NCBI RefSeq assembly: GCF_000720185.1
Contig: NZ_JOIY01000015.1
Span: 62,001 to 126,000 of the forward strand
Source: Streptomyces sp. NRRL S-340
GTDB taxonomy: Bacteria > Actinomycetota > Actinomycetes > Streptomycetales > Streptomycetaceae
Length of the DNA stretch: 64,000 nucleotides
Direction: 5' to 3'
The notes beneath the pieces were generated by a model that was not told the DNA's origin, made no database searches, and saw nothing but the letters and a program-made list of their open reading frames with translations. Position 1 is the stretch's first letter; each line of letters opens with the position of its first letter. Below are positions 48,780 to 58,150 of the stretch, in pieces. The position numbers were made by a program, and so were the translations under genes.

Positions 48780-48980
48780 CTAGGGACCCACGGCGGTGAA
48801 CCGGTCGAGGGCGCGTTCGGCCTCGACGCGGTCCTTGGCGCGGCGGCGGTCCTCCAGGACGGAGGTCCAGGCGTTGCGCCGGGCGGTGCGCTGGCCGCCG
48901 CTCATGAGCAGCGACTCGACCGCACGTAGTGCGTCCGTGAAGGACGGGATGGCTGTGGCGCGAACGGGCGCGGCCTGCAT
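48780..48980 (-). CDS. Small conserved helical protein
   Basis: 66 residues: MQAAPVRATAIPSFTDALRAVESLL, then SGGQRTARRNAWTSVLEDRRRAKDRVEAERALDRF. Helical and charged, no membrane helix. The ATG at 48980 follows a GAGGGGGG run about 10 nt upstream; longer starts add unlike residues. Located between DUF4191 and lipA on the same strand. No recognised family name. Confidence 0.7.
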   Translation of the reverse strand: MQAAPVRATAIPSFTDALRAVESLLMSGGQRTARRNAWTSVLEDRRRAKDRVEAERALDRFTAVGP

Positions 48981-49254
48981 GGTGGAGGTCCCCCCTCGTA
49001 ACGGCTCCGGGTGCGCGTGGCGTGAGTCCAGGGTCACTGACTGGTGTTACCAGGGCGTGACCGACCGGTCAAACAGGGATGAAGCCCTGGCACCGGGGGC
49101 CGAACGGGCGACGCGGCCCCCGCCGGCGCCCTCATCTGCGGCGACGGCCGGAACCGCGTCGTACCGGCCACTACTGGGTAGTAGGTTCTTGTGCGCGAAT
49201 TCACACAGTCTCTGCGGCCGGGCGGGGCACGGCCTGTGACGGGAGGTCAGGCGG

Positions 49255-50241
49255 TCAGACGGCCTGCGCGGCGACGACGGAGTCGGCCGGCTGCGGAGCG
49301 GCCGCACGCTGTTCGATCGCCATCCCGTACAGCCGCCCGGCACGGTAGGAGGACCGTACCAGCGGTCCGGACATCACGCCCGAGAAGCCGATCTGCTCGG
49401 CCTCCTCCTTCAGCTCGACGAACTCCTGCGGCTTCACCCAGCGCTCCACCGGGTGGTGGCGCACGCTCGGGCGCAGGTACTGCGTGATGGTGATCAGCTC
49501 GCAGCCCGCCTCGTGCAGCTGCTTCAGCGCCTCGCTGACCTCCTCGCGGGTCTCGCCCATGCCGAGGATGAGGTTCGACTTGGTGACCAGCCCGACGTCG
49601 CGGGCCTCGGTGATCACCTTCAGGGAGCGCTCGTAGCGGAAGCCGGGGCGGATCCGCTTGAAGATCCGCGGGACCGTCTCGACGTTGTGCGCGAAGACCT
49701 CCGGACGGGAGGAGAAGACCTCGGCCAGCTGCTCGGGGACCGCGTTGAAGTCGGGGGCCAGCAGCTCGACCTTCGTACGGCCGCCCTCGCGCCCCGCCGT
49801 CTGCGCGTGGATCTGGCGCACGGTCTCGGCGTACAGCCAGGCGCCGCCGTCCTCCAGGTCGTCGCGGGCGACGCCGGTGATGGTGGCGTAGTTCAGGTCC
49901 ATGGTGACCACGGACTCGCCCACCCGGCGCGGCTCGTCGCGGTCCAGCGCCTCGGGCTTGCCGGTGTCGATCTGGCAGAAGTCGCAGCGCCGGGTGCACT
50001 GGTCGCCGCCGATGAGGAAGGTCGCCTCGCGGTCCTCCCAGCACTCGTAGATGTTCGGGCAGCCGGCTTCCTGGCAGACCGTGTGCAGGCCCTCGCTCTT
50101 CACGAGGTTCTGCATCTTCGTGTACTCGGGACCCATTTTCGCCCGGGTCTTGATCCACTCGGGCTTGCGCTCGATGGGGGTCTGGCTGTTGCGGACCTCC
50201 AGGCGCAGCATCTTGCGTCCGTCGGGTGCGACTGCGGACAC
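49255..50241 (-). CDS. lipA: Lipoyl synthase
   Basis: A 328-residue radical-SAM enzyme that inserts two sulphurs into protein-bound octanoate. Auxiliary cluster cysteines [12 protein letters not shown], radical-SAM cluster CTRRCDFC and the C-terminal RSSYRAG serine ligand are all present. The GTG at 50241 with AGGGAG is chosen over upstream frames. lipB lies 154 bp upstream on the same strand. Its product is needed by the pyruvate and 2-oxoglutarate dehydrogenase complexes; an E1 is encoded at 61217-63919. Confidence 0.97.
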   Translation of the reverse strand: MSAVAPDGRKMLRLEVRNSQTPIERKPEWIKTRAKMGPEYTKMQNLVKSEGLHTVCQEAGCPNIYECWEDREATFLIGGDQCTRRCDFCQIDTGKPEALDRDEPRRVGESVVTMDLNYATITGVARDDLEDGGAWLYAETVRQIHAQTAGREGGRTKVELLAPDFNAVPEQLAEVFSSRPEVFAHNVETVPRIFKRIRPGFRYERSLKVITEARDVGLVTKSNLILGMGETREEVSEALKQLHEAGCELITITQYLRPSVRHHPVERWVKPQEFVELKEEAEQIGFSGVMSGPLVRSSYRAGRLYGMAIEQRAAAPQPADSVVAAQAV

Positions 50242-50395
50242 GTCGGCTCCCTGTAGCTTCGATTCTTCGGCGTACACCAGGGTACGCCCGTGATTGTTGC
50301 GCCCGGTCGGTGAGGGCAACCCCGGGACCCGGGAGATCATTCCCGCCGCCGGCCCGTGCCGGCCTTGGCGGCCCACGCCGTCCGGCGGGCTCCCG

Positions 50396-51193
50396 TCAGG
50401 CGGTCGCCTTCTCGATCACGCGCGGCTTGAGGTCGGCGTTCTCCAGCACGTCCCGCAGGTGGCGCTCGACCACCGGCAGCACCTCGTCGAGGGTGACGTC
50501 ACGGCCCAGCTCGCCCGCGAGCGAGGCGACACCGGCGTCGCGGATCCCGCACGGGATGATGCGGTCGAACCACTTCATGTCGGGGTTCACGTTGAACGAG
50601 AAGCCGTGCATGGTGACGCCCTTGGCCACGCGGATGCCGATCTGGGCGATCTTGCGGTCCTCGCGGCGCTGGCCCGCGTTGGAGGGGGCGTACTCCGGAC
50701 CGTTCAGACGCGGGTCGAACTCGTCGTCGGTCAGGCGCGGGTCGAAGTCCAGGGACAGCCCGCCGAGCGCGGGCCGCTGCTCGACGGGGTCGCCGAGCAC
50801 CCACACGCCGCTGCGGCCCTCGACCCGGGTGGTCTCCAGCCCGAAGTCGGCACAGGTGCGGATCAGCGCCTCCTCGAGGCGGCGTACGTGCGCGACCACG
50901 TCCACCGGCCGGGGCAGCTTCTGGATCGGGTAGCCGACCAGCTGGCCGGGGCCGTGCCAGGTGATCTTGCCGCCGCGGTCCACGTCGATGACGGGCGTGC
51001 CGTCGAGCGGGCGCTCGCTGTCCTCAGTGCGCCGGCCGGCCGTGTAGACCGGAGGGTGCTCGAGCAGCAGCACGGTGTCGGGCACCTCGTCCGCGAACCG
51101 GGCGGCGTGCACCCGGCGCTGCTCGTCCCAGGCCTCCTGGTAGTCCACGGCCTCGGCACCGAATCCCCTGCGGACGAACCGCAACTCACTCAC
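50396..51193 (-). CDS. lipB: Octanoyltransferase
   Basis: Transfers octanoate from acyl carrier protein to lipoyl domains. 265 residues, longer than the E. coli enzyme. Catalytic Lys181 in [10 protein letters not shown] and Cys215 in IIPCGIRD are 34 residues apart, as in E. coli Lip[19 protein letters not shown] is the substrate pocket. A roughly 40-residue insertion (about 137-180) follows GVWVLGD and contains a duplicated FDPRL. GTG start at 51193 with GGGAGG. First gene of the lipB-lipA pair. Confidence 0.96.
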   Translation of the reverse strand: MSELRFVRRGFGAEAVDYQEAWDEQRRVHAARFADEVPDTVLLLEHPPVYTAGRRTEDSERPLDGTPVIDVDRGGKITWHGPGQLVGYPIQKLPRPVDVVAHVRRLEEALIRTCADFGLETTRVEGRSGVWVLGDPVEQRPALGGLSLDFDPRLTDDEFDPRLNGPEYAPSNAGQRREDRKIAQIGIRVAKGVTMHGFSFNVNPDMKWFDRIIPCGIRDAGVASLAGELGRDVTLDEVLPVVERHLRDVLENADLKPRVIEKATA

Positions 51194-51437
51194 GGCAAGC
51201 GCCTCCCTGGAAGGTCGTCAGGCACGTAACGTGCCCACGCCACTGTACGTCCGGCCGTCACGCGTCAGCCGCGCGGGCAATCCTCACACGATCGGATGAA
51301 TGCGTGCCGAACTCTGCGGTCGGCCGCTCACTCTCCGCTACATTCACGCCGTTCATGAGGCCATAAGGGCTGCTCACAGGCAATCCGGGCACCACGCGGC
51401 CGCGTGCAGGCCCGAAAGGCAGGAGACCGCACCGCAG

Positions 51438-52973
51438 ATGACGGAACGACCCGCGCAGCGCACTCCCAACCGCCAGCTCGCCGCGCTCATCGCAGAAGCG
51501 GGGTTCTCCAACGCAGGTCTGGCCCGTCGTGTGGACCAGCTCGGCCTCGAACACGGCCTGGACCTGAGATACGACAAGACGTCGGTCACCCGCTGGCTGC
51601 GCGGCCAGCAGCCGAGGGGCACCACGCCGGCCCTCATCGCGGAGGTCTTCACCCGGCGCCTGGGCCGCCGCCTGACCGCGCAGGACCTCGGCCTCGACGC
51701 CTGTGCCCCGGTCTACGCCGGGCTGGAGTTCGCCGCCGCCCCCGAGGAGGCCGTCGACATCGTCAGCGGACTGTGGCGCAAGGACTCCGGGAGCCACGCC
51801 GAACTGCGCAAGATCGCCTTCACCCCGGCCGGTCTGGTGGTGCCCAGCCGTGACTGGCTGATCGGGCGGGCCGACGACCGGGTCGCCCGGGCCGTGCCGC
51901 CCGCCGCCGCCCGGGTCCCCGCCCAGGGCCGGACCGCCGCCGCGCCCGCGCCCGCGCTCGCCGCCACCGGCCGGCCCGCCCCCGGTGATCCCGGATCCGG
52001 CCGGCCCGTCTCCGGCGTGCCCCGCCAGCGCGGCCGGGCCGAGCGCCCGCAGACCGAGCGCGAGACGGTGCAGCGGGTCACCGCGGGGGACATCGCCGCG
52101 CTGCGCTCGGTCGGCGAGCTGTTCCGCGGCATCGACGACATGTACGGCGGCGGCCACGCCCGCCAGGCCCTCGTGCGCTACCTGGAACACGAGTGCGAGC
52201 CGATGCTGCGCGGCAGCTACGGCGAGCAGACCGGCCGCCGCCTGTTCGCGGCGGCGGCCGACCTCACCCGGCTCGTCGGCTGGACGTCGTACGACATCGC
52301 CGCGCACGGGCTCGCCCAGCGCTACTTCGTCCAGGCCCTGCGGCTCGCCCAGGCCGCCGGGGACCGGCCCTACGGCGCCTACGTCCTGGTCACCATGAGC
52401 CGCCAGGCCGTCTACCTCGCGCACGGGCGGGAGGCCGTCCAGCTGGCGCGGGTGGCCCAGCAGGGCCTCGGCAGCTCGGCGCCGCCCGCCGTGCAGGCGC
52501 TGCTGCACGCCGCGGAGGCGCGCGGGCACGGGGTGCTCGGCGAGGTGCGGGCCTGCACCGCCTCGCTGGCACGTGCCGAGCGCGCCCTGGAGGCGGCCAG
52601 GCCCGGCGACGAGGTGCCCGCGTGGGCGCGCTCCTTCGACGAGGCCCAGCTCGCCGGCGAACTCGCCCACTGCCACCGGGACCTGCAGCAGCACCGCGCC
52701 GCCGCGCAGCACGCCGAGCGCGCACTGCAACTGCGCCCACCGGCGTACGCCCGCAGCCGCCTGTTCTGCCGGGTCGTCCTCGCCACGGCCCGCCTCGCCC
52801 TCGGCGATCTGGAGCAGGCCTGCCGCCTGGGCGCGGAGGCGGCCGCCCAGGCCGCGGACATGCGTTCGGTACGGGCCGACGAGTACGTCCGCGACTTCGA
52901 ACGCCGTCTGGAACCGTACAAGGACGCGCCGCCGGTCCGGACCTACCGCGACAAGGTCGCGGCCCTCGGCTGA
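51438..52973 (+). CDS. Large TPR-containing regulator, NsdA-like
   Basis: A 511-residue protein starting MTERPAQRTPNRQLAALIAEAG. The N-terminal 80 residues form a predicted helix-turn-helix: FSNAGLARRVDQLG, TSVTRWLRGQQPRGTTPALI. A Pro/Ala linker (about 150-210) is followed by TPR-like repeats to the end (YFVQALRLAQAAGDRPYGAY, LAHCHRDLQQHRAAAQHAERAL). The architecture matches Streptomyces NsdA-type negative regulators of development and antibiotics, but I cannot say which paralogue it is. AGGAGA lies about 11 nt upstream. Divergent from lipB. Confidence 0.8.
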   Translation: MTERPAQRTPNRQLAALIAEAGFSNAGLARRVDQLGLEHGLDLRYDKTSVTRWLRGQQPRGTTPALIAEVFTRRLGRRLTAQDLGLDACAPVYAGLEFAAAPEEAVDIVSGLWRKDSGSHAELRKIAFTPAGLVVPSRDWLIGRADDRVARAVPPAAARVPAQGRTAAAPAPALAATGRPAPGDPGSGRPVSGVPRQRGRAERPQTERETVQRVTAGDIAALRSVGELFRGIDDMYGGGHARQALVRYLEHECEPMLRGSYGEQTGRRLFAAAADLTRLVGWTSYDIAAHGLAQRYFVQALRLAQAAGDRPYGAYVLVTMSRQAVYLAHGREAVQLARVAQQGLGSSAPPAVQALLHAAEARGHGVLGEVRACTASLARAERALEAARPGDEVPAWARSFDEAQLAGELAHCHRDLQQHRAAAQHAERALQLRPPAYARSRLFCRVVLATARLALGDLEQACRLGAEAAAQAADMRSVRADEYVRDFERRLEPYKDAPPVRTYRDKVAALG

Positions 52974-52980
52974 CGGGGGA

Positions 52981-53006
52981 GGGGGCGGGGCCGGGGCCCC
53001 GCCCCC
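52981..53006. terminator. Bidirectional terminator between the TPR regulator and the FAD oxidoreductase
   Basis: A perfect 12-bp inverted repeat (GGGGGCGGGGCC and its complement) separated by 2 nt, between the convergent stops 52973 and 53011. Confidence 0.75.
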
Positions 53007-53010
53007 GGTG

Positions 53011-54510
53011 TCAGGCCGCCGCCGCCCGCGGGGCCTGTGTCGCGCGGGGGTCCGCGCTGTGCATCGGGCGGCCGGCGCCCAGGTCGGCCAGGATCGCCGC
53101 CGCCGCGCGGTGGGCCGAGTGCAGGGCGCCCTGGAGCGTGCTGGTGTCACGGTGGTCGCCGCAGACGTACAGGCCCGCCAGCAGCCGCACCGGCCGCCTC
53201 GCGTCGTGCGGGGGACGCATCGCCGGCACCGCCTCCGCGGTGTGGTGGACGGCCAGCGTCTCCCAGCGCCCGGTCGGGGTTCCGTACAGGCGGGCCAGAT
53301 GGCGGCGTACGGCGGTGTCGACGTCGGCCGGCGGCTCGCCCAGGACCGTCGAGGAGACCAGGGCGCGGCCGGCCGGGGCCCGGGACGGGTCGACCCGGCT
53401 GATCACCGCCGTGTGCGCGACCGGGCCGCCCCGTTCCGCGTCGAGCAGCAGGTGGCCGCCCGTCCGGGGCGGCTCGTCCGTCGTGTGGTGGACGACCGTC
53501 ACGGGGTGGAAGTCCGGCACGTGCAGCCCGGGCAGCAGCTCGGCGGCGGTCCGCGCGCCGGTCGCCACCAGCACCGCGTGGCAGCGGATCTCGCCGTGCT
53601 CCGCGGTGGTCACCGCGTTGGTGGACACGGAGGTGACCCGGACACCGGTGCGCACGGTGCCCGGCGGCAGCGTGTTGGCGAGCAGTTCCGGCAGCACCTC
53701 GGCCCCGCCCTCCGGCAGACACAGCCGGCCCGTGGCGAAGGCGCGCAGCGCCAGGTCCGCGCACCGGCTGGAGGTGGTGAGGTCCGGGTCGCACAGCAGC
53801 GCGGACAGCAGCGGGCGCAGGAAGCCGTCGACGGTGCGGGCGGGCAGCCCGCGGTCCGCGAGGGCCTGGCCGGCCGGGAGTTCGGGCCGGGCCATGAGGC
53901 GTTCGACCGGGGTGGCGGCGATACGGGCGAGCGCGGCGCGCAGCCGCAGGGGGGTGCCGATGCCGAAGGGCTGGGCGCGGTCGGCCGGTGCCGCGGAGCG
54001 GCCGGCGCTCCCCGGCACCGCGAAGCCGGGCCCTGCGGCCTCGTCGAGCAGGGCCGCCGCCGGTGCCGCGCCGGCCCGGGGCCGCAGCGGCGGGACGGCG
54101 CGCAGGGCGCGGCCGGCCCGTCCGCCCGGCGCGGCCGGGGAACGGGGGGCGCTCGCCAGGGCGCGCACGGCGTGGAATGCGCTCCGCGCGCTTCCGCCGC
54201 CCGCTGGGGCGCCCGCGCGGTGGTGGCGTCCGTCGTTGTGCAGCAGGACCCCCGGCGCGAAGGGCCGCAGCACGAGCGCGTCCAGCCCCGGGCTGCGGCC
54301 CAGTTGGGGGTAGGACGTGAACAGCAACTGCCCGATCCGGTCGAGCCGGAAGCCGTCGATCTTCTCCGTCGACATGCGGCCGCCCACGTAAGGGGCGGCC
54401 TCCAGGACTGCGGTCGTTACTCCTGCGCTGGTGAGCCGGTGCGCGGCGGAGAGCCCGGCGACTCCGGCTCCCACCACCACGACATCCACCTGGTACGCGG
54501 GCTCAAGCAC
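53011..54510 (-). CDS. FAD-dependent amine oxidase/phytoene desaturase-like oxidoreductase
   Basis: A 499-residue flavoprotein with an N-terminal dinucleotide motif VDVVVVGAGVAGLSAAHRL and ETxPxxGG-like LEAAPYVGGRMS, and the C-terminal GLYVCGDHRDTSTLQGALHSAHRAA, the FAD-binding end of this superfamily. A central Ala/Pro/Gly-rich segment (about 95-170) looks like a loop insertion. GTG at 54510 with GAGGAGG. The substrate cannot be told. Relatives act on amines, porphyrinogens or carotenoids. Confidence 0.85.
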   Translation of the reverse strand: MLEPAYQVDVVVVGAGVAGLSAAHRLTSAGVTTAVLEAAPYVGGRMSTEKIDGFRLDRIGQLLFTSYPQLGRSPGLDALVLRPFAPGVLLHNDGRHHRAGAPAGGGSARSAFHAVRALASAPRSPAAPGGRAGRALRAVPPLRPRAGAAPAAALLDEAAGPGFAVPGSAGRSAAPADRAQPFGIGTPLRLRAALARIAATPVERLMARPELPAGQALADRGLPARTVDGFLRPLLSALLCDPDLTTSSRCADLALRAFATGRLCLPEGGAEVLPELLANTLPPGTVRTGVRVTSVSTNAVTTAEHGEIRCHAVLVATGARTAAELLPGLHVPDFHPVTVVHHTTDEPPRTGGHLLLDAERGGPVAHTAVISRVDPSRAPAGRALVSSTVLGEPPADVDTAVRRHLARLYGTPTGRWETLAVHHTAEAVPAMRPPHDARRPVRLLAGLYVCGDHRDTSTLQGALHSAHRAAAAILADLGAGRPMHSADPRATQAPRAAAA

Positions 54511-54670
54511 GTGCCCCTCCTCGAGGTTGCGCGGCCGGTGGAGCGGTGATGCCCGCGACCGGCTTGAGGAATACCCGAGTTCGGCACGAGGTTAGGGCCG
54601 CGTCCGGTCAGGAACAGTCGCGCATCGGCAGGGCACGGTCGCACAGCGGTCGCATGCGGGCGCGTACTTT

Positions 54671-54750
54671 CGGGATCCACCGGGATCCGCCGAGATCCAT
54701 CGAGATCCACCGGGATCCGCCGGGATTCACCCGGATCCATCGAGAACCGT
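54671..54750. repeat. Eight tandem 10-bp units, consensus CGGGATCCAC
   Basis: The units are exactly in phase: CGGGATCCAC, CGGGATCCGC, CGAGATCCAT, CGAGATCCAC, CGGGATCCGC, CGGGATTCAC, CCGGATCCAT and CGAGAACCGT. The period equals about one helical turn, so identical bases would lie on one DNA face. Each intact copy holds a GGATCC or GATCC. Confidence 0.9.
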
Positions 54751-54812
54751 CACCGGCGGTTCGCCCCACCGGTCGCACACCGCCCGCGCCGGCGGGCGAG
54801 AACCGGTGGGGT

Positions 54813-54913
54813 GGGGTCCGTTCGTCCCGGTGGTCGAGAACCGGTGGTCGGGGCCCGTTCGTCCCGGGCCGTCCCCTGCCGCTCGTGCCGGTGGTCGGGG
54901 CCCGTTCGTCCCG
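54813..54913. repeat. Three direct copies of a 17-bp string
   Basis: GGGGYCCGTTCGTCCCG occurs at 54813-54829 (Y=T), 54850-54866 and 54897-54913 (Y=C), at spacings of 37 and 47 bp, with GTGGTCG and GAACCGGTGG strings between. Non-coding. Confidence 0.8.
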
Positions 54914-55125
54914 CCGGTCCCTTGCCGCGCGCCCCGGTGGTCGGGAACCGGTGGCCCCGGCCGTCCCTTGCCGCTCGCGTCGGCGGTCGGGTCCGGGAGG
55001 CCCCCGGTTGTCACGCGCCGCGCGCGCCGGCGTTCACGCCCGGCGGGCGCCGCTCGTCCCGGCCGCCCCGCAGTCGCTCGTACGGGGTTCGCGCGGCCGG
55101 CTCGTACGGCGGCTCCCTCCGCTCC

Positions 55126-56022
55126 TCACAGCGCCGCCCGTACGGCGTCCTCGATCCCCGGGAAGGCGAAGGTGAACCCCGACTCCAGCAGCCGCCGCGG
55201 CACCACCCGGGCACTGCCCAGCACGTCCCCGGCCATCTCCCCGAGCGCGGCCCGCAGCACCGGCGCCGGCACCGGGAACAGCGCCGGCCGGTGCAGCACC
55301 CGGCCCATGGCCGCGGTGATCTCACGGTTCGTCAGCGGATGCGGAGCGGTCAGGTTGACCGGTCCGGACAGGCTCTCGGTGTCGATGAGGTGGCGCAGCG
55401 CCGCCACCTCGTCGTGCAGCGCGATGAACGACCAGTACTGCCGCCCGTCCCCCATCCGGCCGCCCAGACCGGCCCGGAACAGCGGGAACAGCCGCCCCCA
55501 CGCACCGCCCTCGCGGGCCACCACCAGACCCGTCCGCGCGAACACCGTCCGTACGCCCGCCTCCTGCGCGGGGGCCGCGGCCTCCTCCCACTCCACGCAC
55601 AGCGAGGGCAGGAAACCGTCCCCGGGCGGCGCGTCCTCGTCGACGGCCCGCTCGCCCGTGTCGCCGTAGAAGCCGATCGCGCTGCCGCCGACGAAGACCC
55701 GCGGCGGTGTGCCGAGGGCGGCGACGGCCTCGGCGAGCGCCGCCGTGCCGAGCACCCTGCTGTCCCGCAGCGTCCTCTTGTACGCGTCCGTCCAGCGGTG
55801 GTCGCCCACCCCCGCACCCGCCAGGTTGACCACCGCGTCGCACCCGATGAGCCCCGTCGTGTCGACGTACTGCCGCTCCGGGTCCCAGCGGACCTCGTCC
55901 GCGCCGCGGGCCGGACGGCGCACCAGGCGCACCACCTCGTGCCCGTCCGCGGCCAGGGACCGCACCAGGGCGCTGCCGATCAGACCGGACGCGCCGGCCA
56001 CCGCGATGCGTGAACGTTCCAT
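55126..56022 (-). CDS. TIGR01777-family NAD(P)-dependent epimerase (SulA/YfcH type)
   Basis: A 298-residue Rossmann protein: RIAVAGASGLIGSALVRSL, VNLAGAGVGDHRWTDAYK, SAIGFYGDTGERAVDE and, at the C-terminus, a DUF1731 domain ending VVPRRLLESGFTFAFPGIEDAVRAAL (in parts). This matches the TIGR01777 family of unknown substrate. ATG at 56022 with AGGATGGG. Divergent from the acetyltransferase gene. The frame upstream is shadow sequence. Confidence 0.9.
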   Translation of the reverse strand: MERSRIAVAGASGLIGSALVRSLAADGHEVVRLVRRPARGADEVRWDPERQYVDTTGLIGCDAVVNLAGAGVGDHRWTDAYKRTLRDSRVLGTAALAEAVAALGTPPRVFVGGSAIGFYGDTGERAVDEDAPPGDGFLPSLCVEWEEAAAPAQEAGVRTVFARTGLVVAREGGAWGRLFPLFRAGLGGRMGDGRQYWSFIALHDEVAALRHLIDTESLSGPVNLTAPHPLTNREITAAMGRVLHRPALFPVPAPVLRAALGEMAGDVLGSARVVPRRLLESGFTFAFPGIEDAVRAAL

Positions 56023-56111
56023 GGACCCATCCTGCCCCGCCGCAGCCCTTCCGCCCCGCCCGCCACGGAAATACCCGGCGGCAGTGCCCCGGCCGCCCCT
56101 ACAGTGCCCCC

Positions 56112-56690
56112 ATGCCCGACAGTGCCGCCCCCGTGCCCGACAGTGCCCCCATACCTGACAGCGCCGCACCCCTGCCCGGTGGCGCCGCCCCGCCCGGCGG
56201 CGGCCGCGTCCCGCACGTCCGCCGTGCCACGGCCGGCGACGAGGAGGTACTGGCGCGGCTCGACCGGGCCGTCTGGTCCCCGCTGCACTCCGTGCAGCCG
56301 CGCCCCGAGGAACCGTACGAGCCGTTCTTCACCGAGCGGTCGGGTCCCGAGCAGCACCTGGTCGCCGAACTCGACGGCCGGCTCGTCGGCTACGTCCGCC
56401 TCGGCCGCCCCACCGAACTGGCCGCCAACGCGCACGTCCGCCAGATCCGCGGCCTCGCCGTGGCCGACGCGGCCCGGGGCGCCGGCGTCGGCCGCGCCCT
56501 GCTGCGCGCCGCCGTCGAGGAGGCCCGCCGTCTGGGCGCCCGCCGCATCTCCCTGCGCGTCCTCGGGCCCAACACCCCGGCGCGCAGGCTGTACGAGTCC
56601 GAGGGCTTCGTCGTGGAGGGGATCCAGCCCGGGGAGTTCTTCCTGGACGGCGTCTATGTCGACGACGTCTTCATGGGCCGCCCGCTGTGA
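56112..56690 (+). CDS. GNAT-family N-acetyltransferase
   Basis: A 192-residue protein. The first 35 residues are low-complexity repeats (PDSAAPVPDSAPIPDSAAPL) encoded by tandem copies of CCCGACAGTGCC. The GNAT core has IRGLAVADAARGAGVGRALL (acetyl-CoA loop) and LGPNTPARRLYESEGFVVEG. The ATG at 56112 has no ribosome site, but TACAGT (56100-56105), a TANNNT -10 element, ends 6 bp before it, which suggests a leaderless mRNA. Substrate unknown. Confidence 0.85.
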   Translation: MPDSAAPVPDSAPIPDSAAPLPGGAAPPGGGRVPHVRRATAGDEEVLARLDRAVWSPLHSVQPRPEEPYEPFFTERSGPEQHLVAELDGRLVGYVRLGRPTELAANAHVRQIRGLAVADAARGAGVGRALLRAAVEEARRLGARRISLRVLGPNTPARRLYESEGFVVEGIQPGEFFLDGVYVDDVFMGRPL

Positions 56691-56761
56691 CCCGCTGAGG
56701 CGGGCCCGTCCGGAGGCGGTCGCGCGTCAGGGGCGGTGCCGGGCCAGGCGGTCACCACGTG

Positions 56762-57955
56762 TCAGGAGGCGACCAGCCGGCCCGTGTCCACGGGCGCGGT
56801 GGCGCTCGCCGCCCGCTGCGCGTCCGGGGCCACCTCGGCCGCCGTCAGCGCGTAACCCGTCTCGGCGTCCGAGGTCGAGCGGGCGAACACCATGCCGTAC
56901 ACCCGGCCGCCCGTGGTCAGCAGCGGGCCGCCGGAGTTGCCGGGCCGGACCGTGGAGCGGATCGAGTAGATCTCGCGGGTGACGGTGGCGTCGTTGTAGA
57001 TGTTCTGGCCGGTGGCCCGGATCCGGTTCGCCACCGTCGCCGCCTGCAGGTTCAGCCCGCCGTCCTGCGGATAGCCCGCGACCACGGCCGCGTCGCCCCG
57101 CCCGGCGGTGTCGTCGAAGCGCAGCACGGGAGCGCGCAGCCCGGGGACGTAGAGCACGGCCACGTCCCGGTCGGGGTCGAAGAGGACCACCCGCGCCGCG
57201 TACGAATGCCCGACGCCGCCGATCTGCACGTAGGGGCTGTCGATGCCCGCGACCACGTGCGCGTTGGTCATCACGTGCTGCCGCGCGTACACGAAACCGC
57301 TGCCCTCGCGGCCCTGGTTGCCCGAGGAACCCTCGATCTTGACCGTGCTGAGCCGGGCGGCGCCCGTCGCGCTCGCCGTCACGCTGTCGCCGGAGGGACG
57401 GGCGACGCCCGCCGCGGGCTCGTTCTCGAACGGGTTGAAGACCTGCGGGAAGCCCGCCTCGGTCAGTGCGGAGGTTGCCCGCGAGAACCAGGCGGGGGTG
57501 GTGTCCGGCATCGCGTCCTGGACGGTCCCGAGCAGCGTGGAGTCCCGTATCGCCGAGGTCACCACGGGGGAGGAGGAGGCGCCCAGGACGCTCGCCGCGA
57601 CCCAGGCCACGATCAGCACCGCCACCGAGTTGGCGGCGGCACCGCCGATGCCGTCGGCCACGCGCAGCGGGCCGCGGCCGGCCCGGTCCAGCTCGCGCCG
57701 CAGCCGCAGCGCGAGGCGCCCCGCCAGCTCGTGCCCCACGACCGCGGGCACCAGGACGGTCAGGACGGCGGCGACGGTGGCCGCCGTCGTCCCGCGGGTG
57801 ACCAGGTCCATCACCCACGGCAGCACCCACACGCCGATGACGGCGCCGCCCACGAAACCGGCCAGCGAGACACAGCCGGCCACCAGTCCGCGCCGGTAGC
57901 CGGACGCCGCGTACAACACGATCACCAGCAACAGCACGAGGTCGAGCAGGTCCAC
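56762..57955 (-). CDS. MarP-like membrane serine protease (CvpA plus trypsin domains)
   Basis: A 397-residue protein, the same length as M. tuberculosis MarP. Four N-terminal helices of CvpA type (DLLDLVLLLVIVLYAASGYRRG, VGGAVIGVWVLPWV) are followed by an extracytoplasmic chymotrypsin-fold protease with His in VMTNAHVVAG, Asp in DPDRDVAVLYVP and Ser in RPGNSGGPLL. MarP is known for acid tolerance and cleavage of a peptidoglycan hydrolase in mycobacteria. The GTG at 57955 (AAAGGCGG upstream) is used; an ATG at 57959 is out of frame. Divergent from an amidase gene. Confidence 0.93.
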   Translation of the reverse strand: MDLLDLVLLLVIVLYAASGYRRGLVAGCVSLAGFVGGAVIGVWVLPWVMDLVTRGTTAATVAAVLTVLVPAVVGHELAGRLALRLRRELDRAGRGPLRVADGIGGAAANSVAVLIVAWVAASVLGASSSPVVTSAIRDSTLLGTVQDAMPDTTPAWFSRATSALTEAGFPQVFNPFENEPAAGVARPSGDSVTASATGAARLSTVKIEGSSGNQGREGSGFVYARQHVMTNAHVVAGIDSPYVQIGGVGHSYAARVVLFDPDRDVAVLYVPGLRAPVLRFDDTAGRGDAAVVAGYPQDGGLNLQAATVANRIRATGQNIYNDATVTREIYSIRSTVRPGNSGGPLLTTGGRVYGMVFARSTSDAETGYALTAAEVAPDAQRAASATAPVDTGRLVAS

Positions 57956-58150
57956 GCATGCCGCCTTTCTCTCGGACCCGGATACGCGCGGGACGGGCCC
58001 GGTGATCAGCGTGTTCGGACACGCGCACGTGGGTCCGGGAACCGGCCACGTGTACGTGTACCCACAGAAACGCCCCGGACCAGGACGATGGTTCCACCAG
58101 GTGGCACAGCACACATCGCGGACGGGGCGGATGGGGGTGAGGGTGAGGTC

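Larger units (their letters stand above)
54511..55125. other. Repeat-rich gap between the FAD oxidoreductase and epimerase genes
   Basis: A 615-bp stretch with no supportable gene. It holds the promoter of the oxidoreductase gene, an array of eight 10-bp units (54671-54750) and a second family of direct repeats (GAACCGGTGG; GGGGCCCGTTCGTCCCG; CGTCCCTTGCCGC) up to about 55010. Confidence 0.7.

Noticed and set aside
54671..54913. CRISPR array
   Set aside because: Units are 10 bp with no spacers, or irregularly spaced 17-bp strings, and there are no cas genes in the window.
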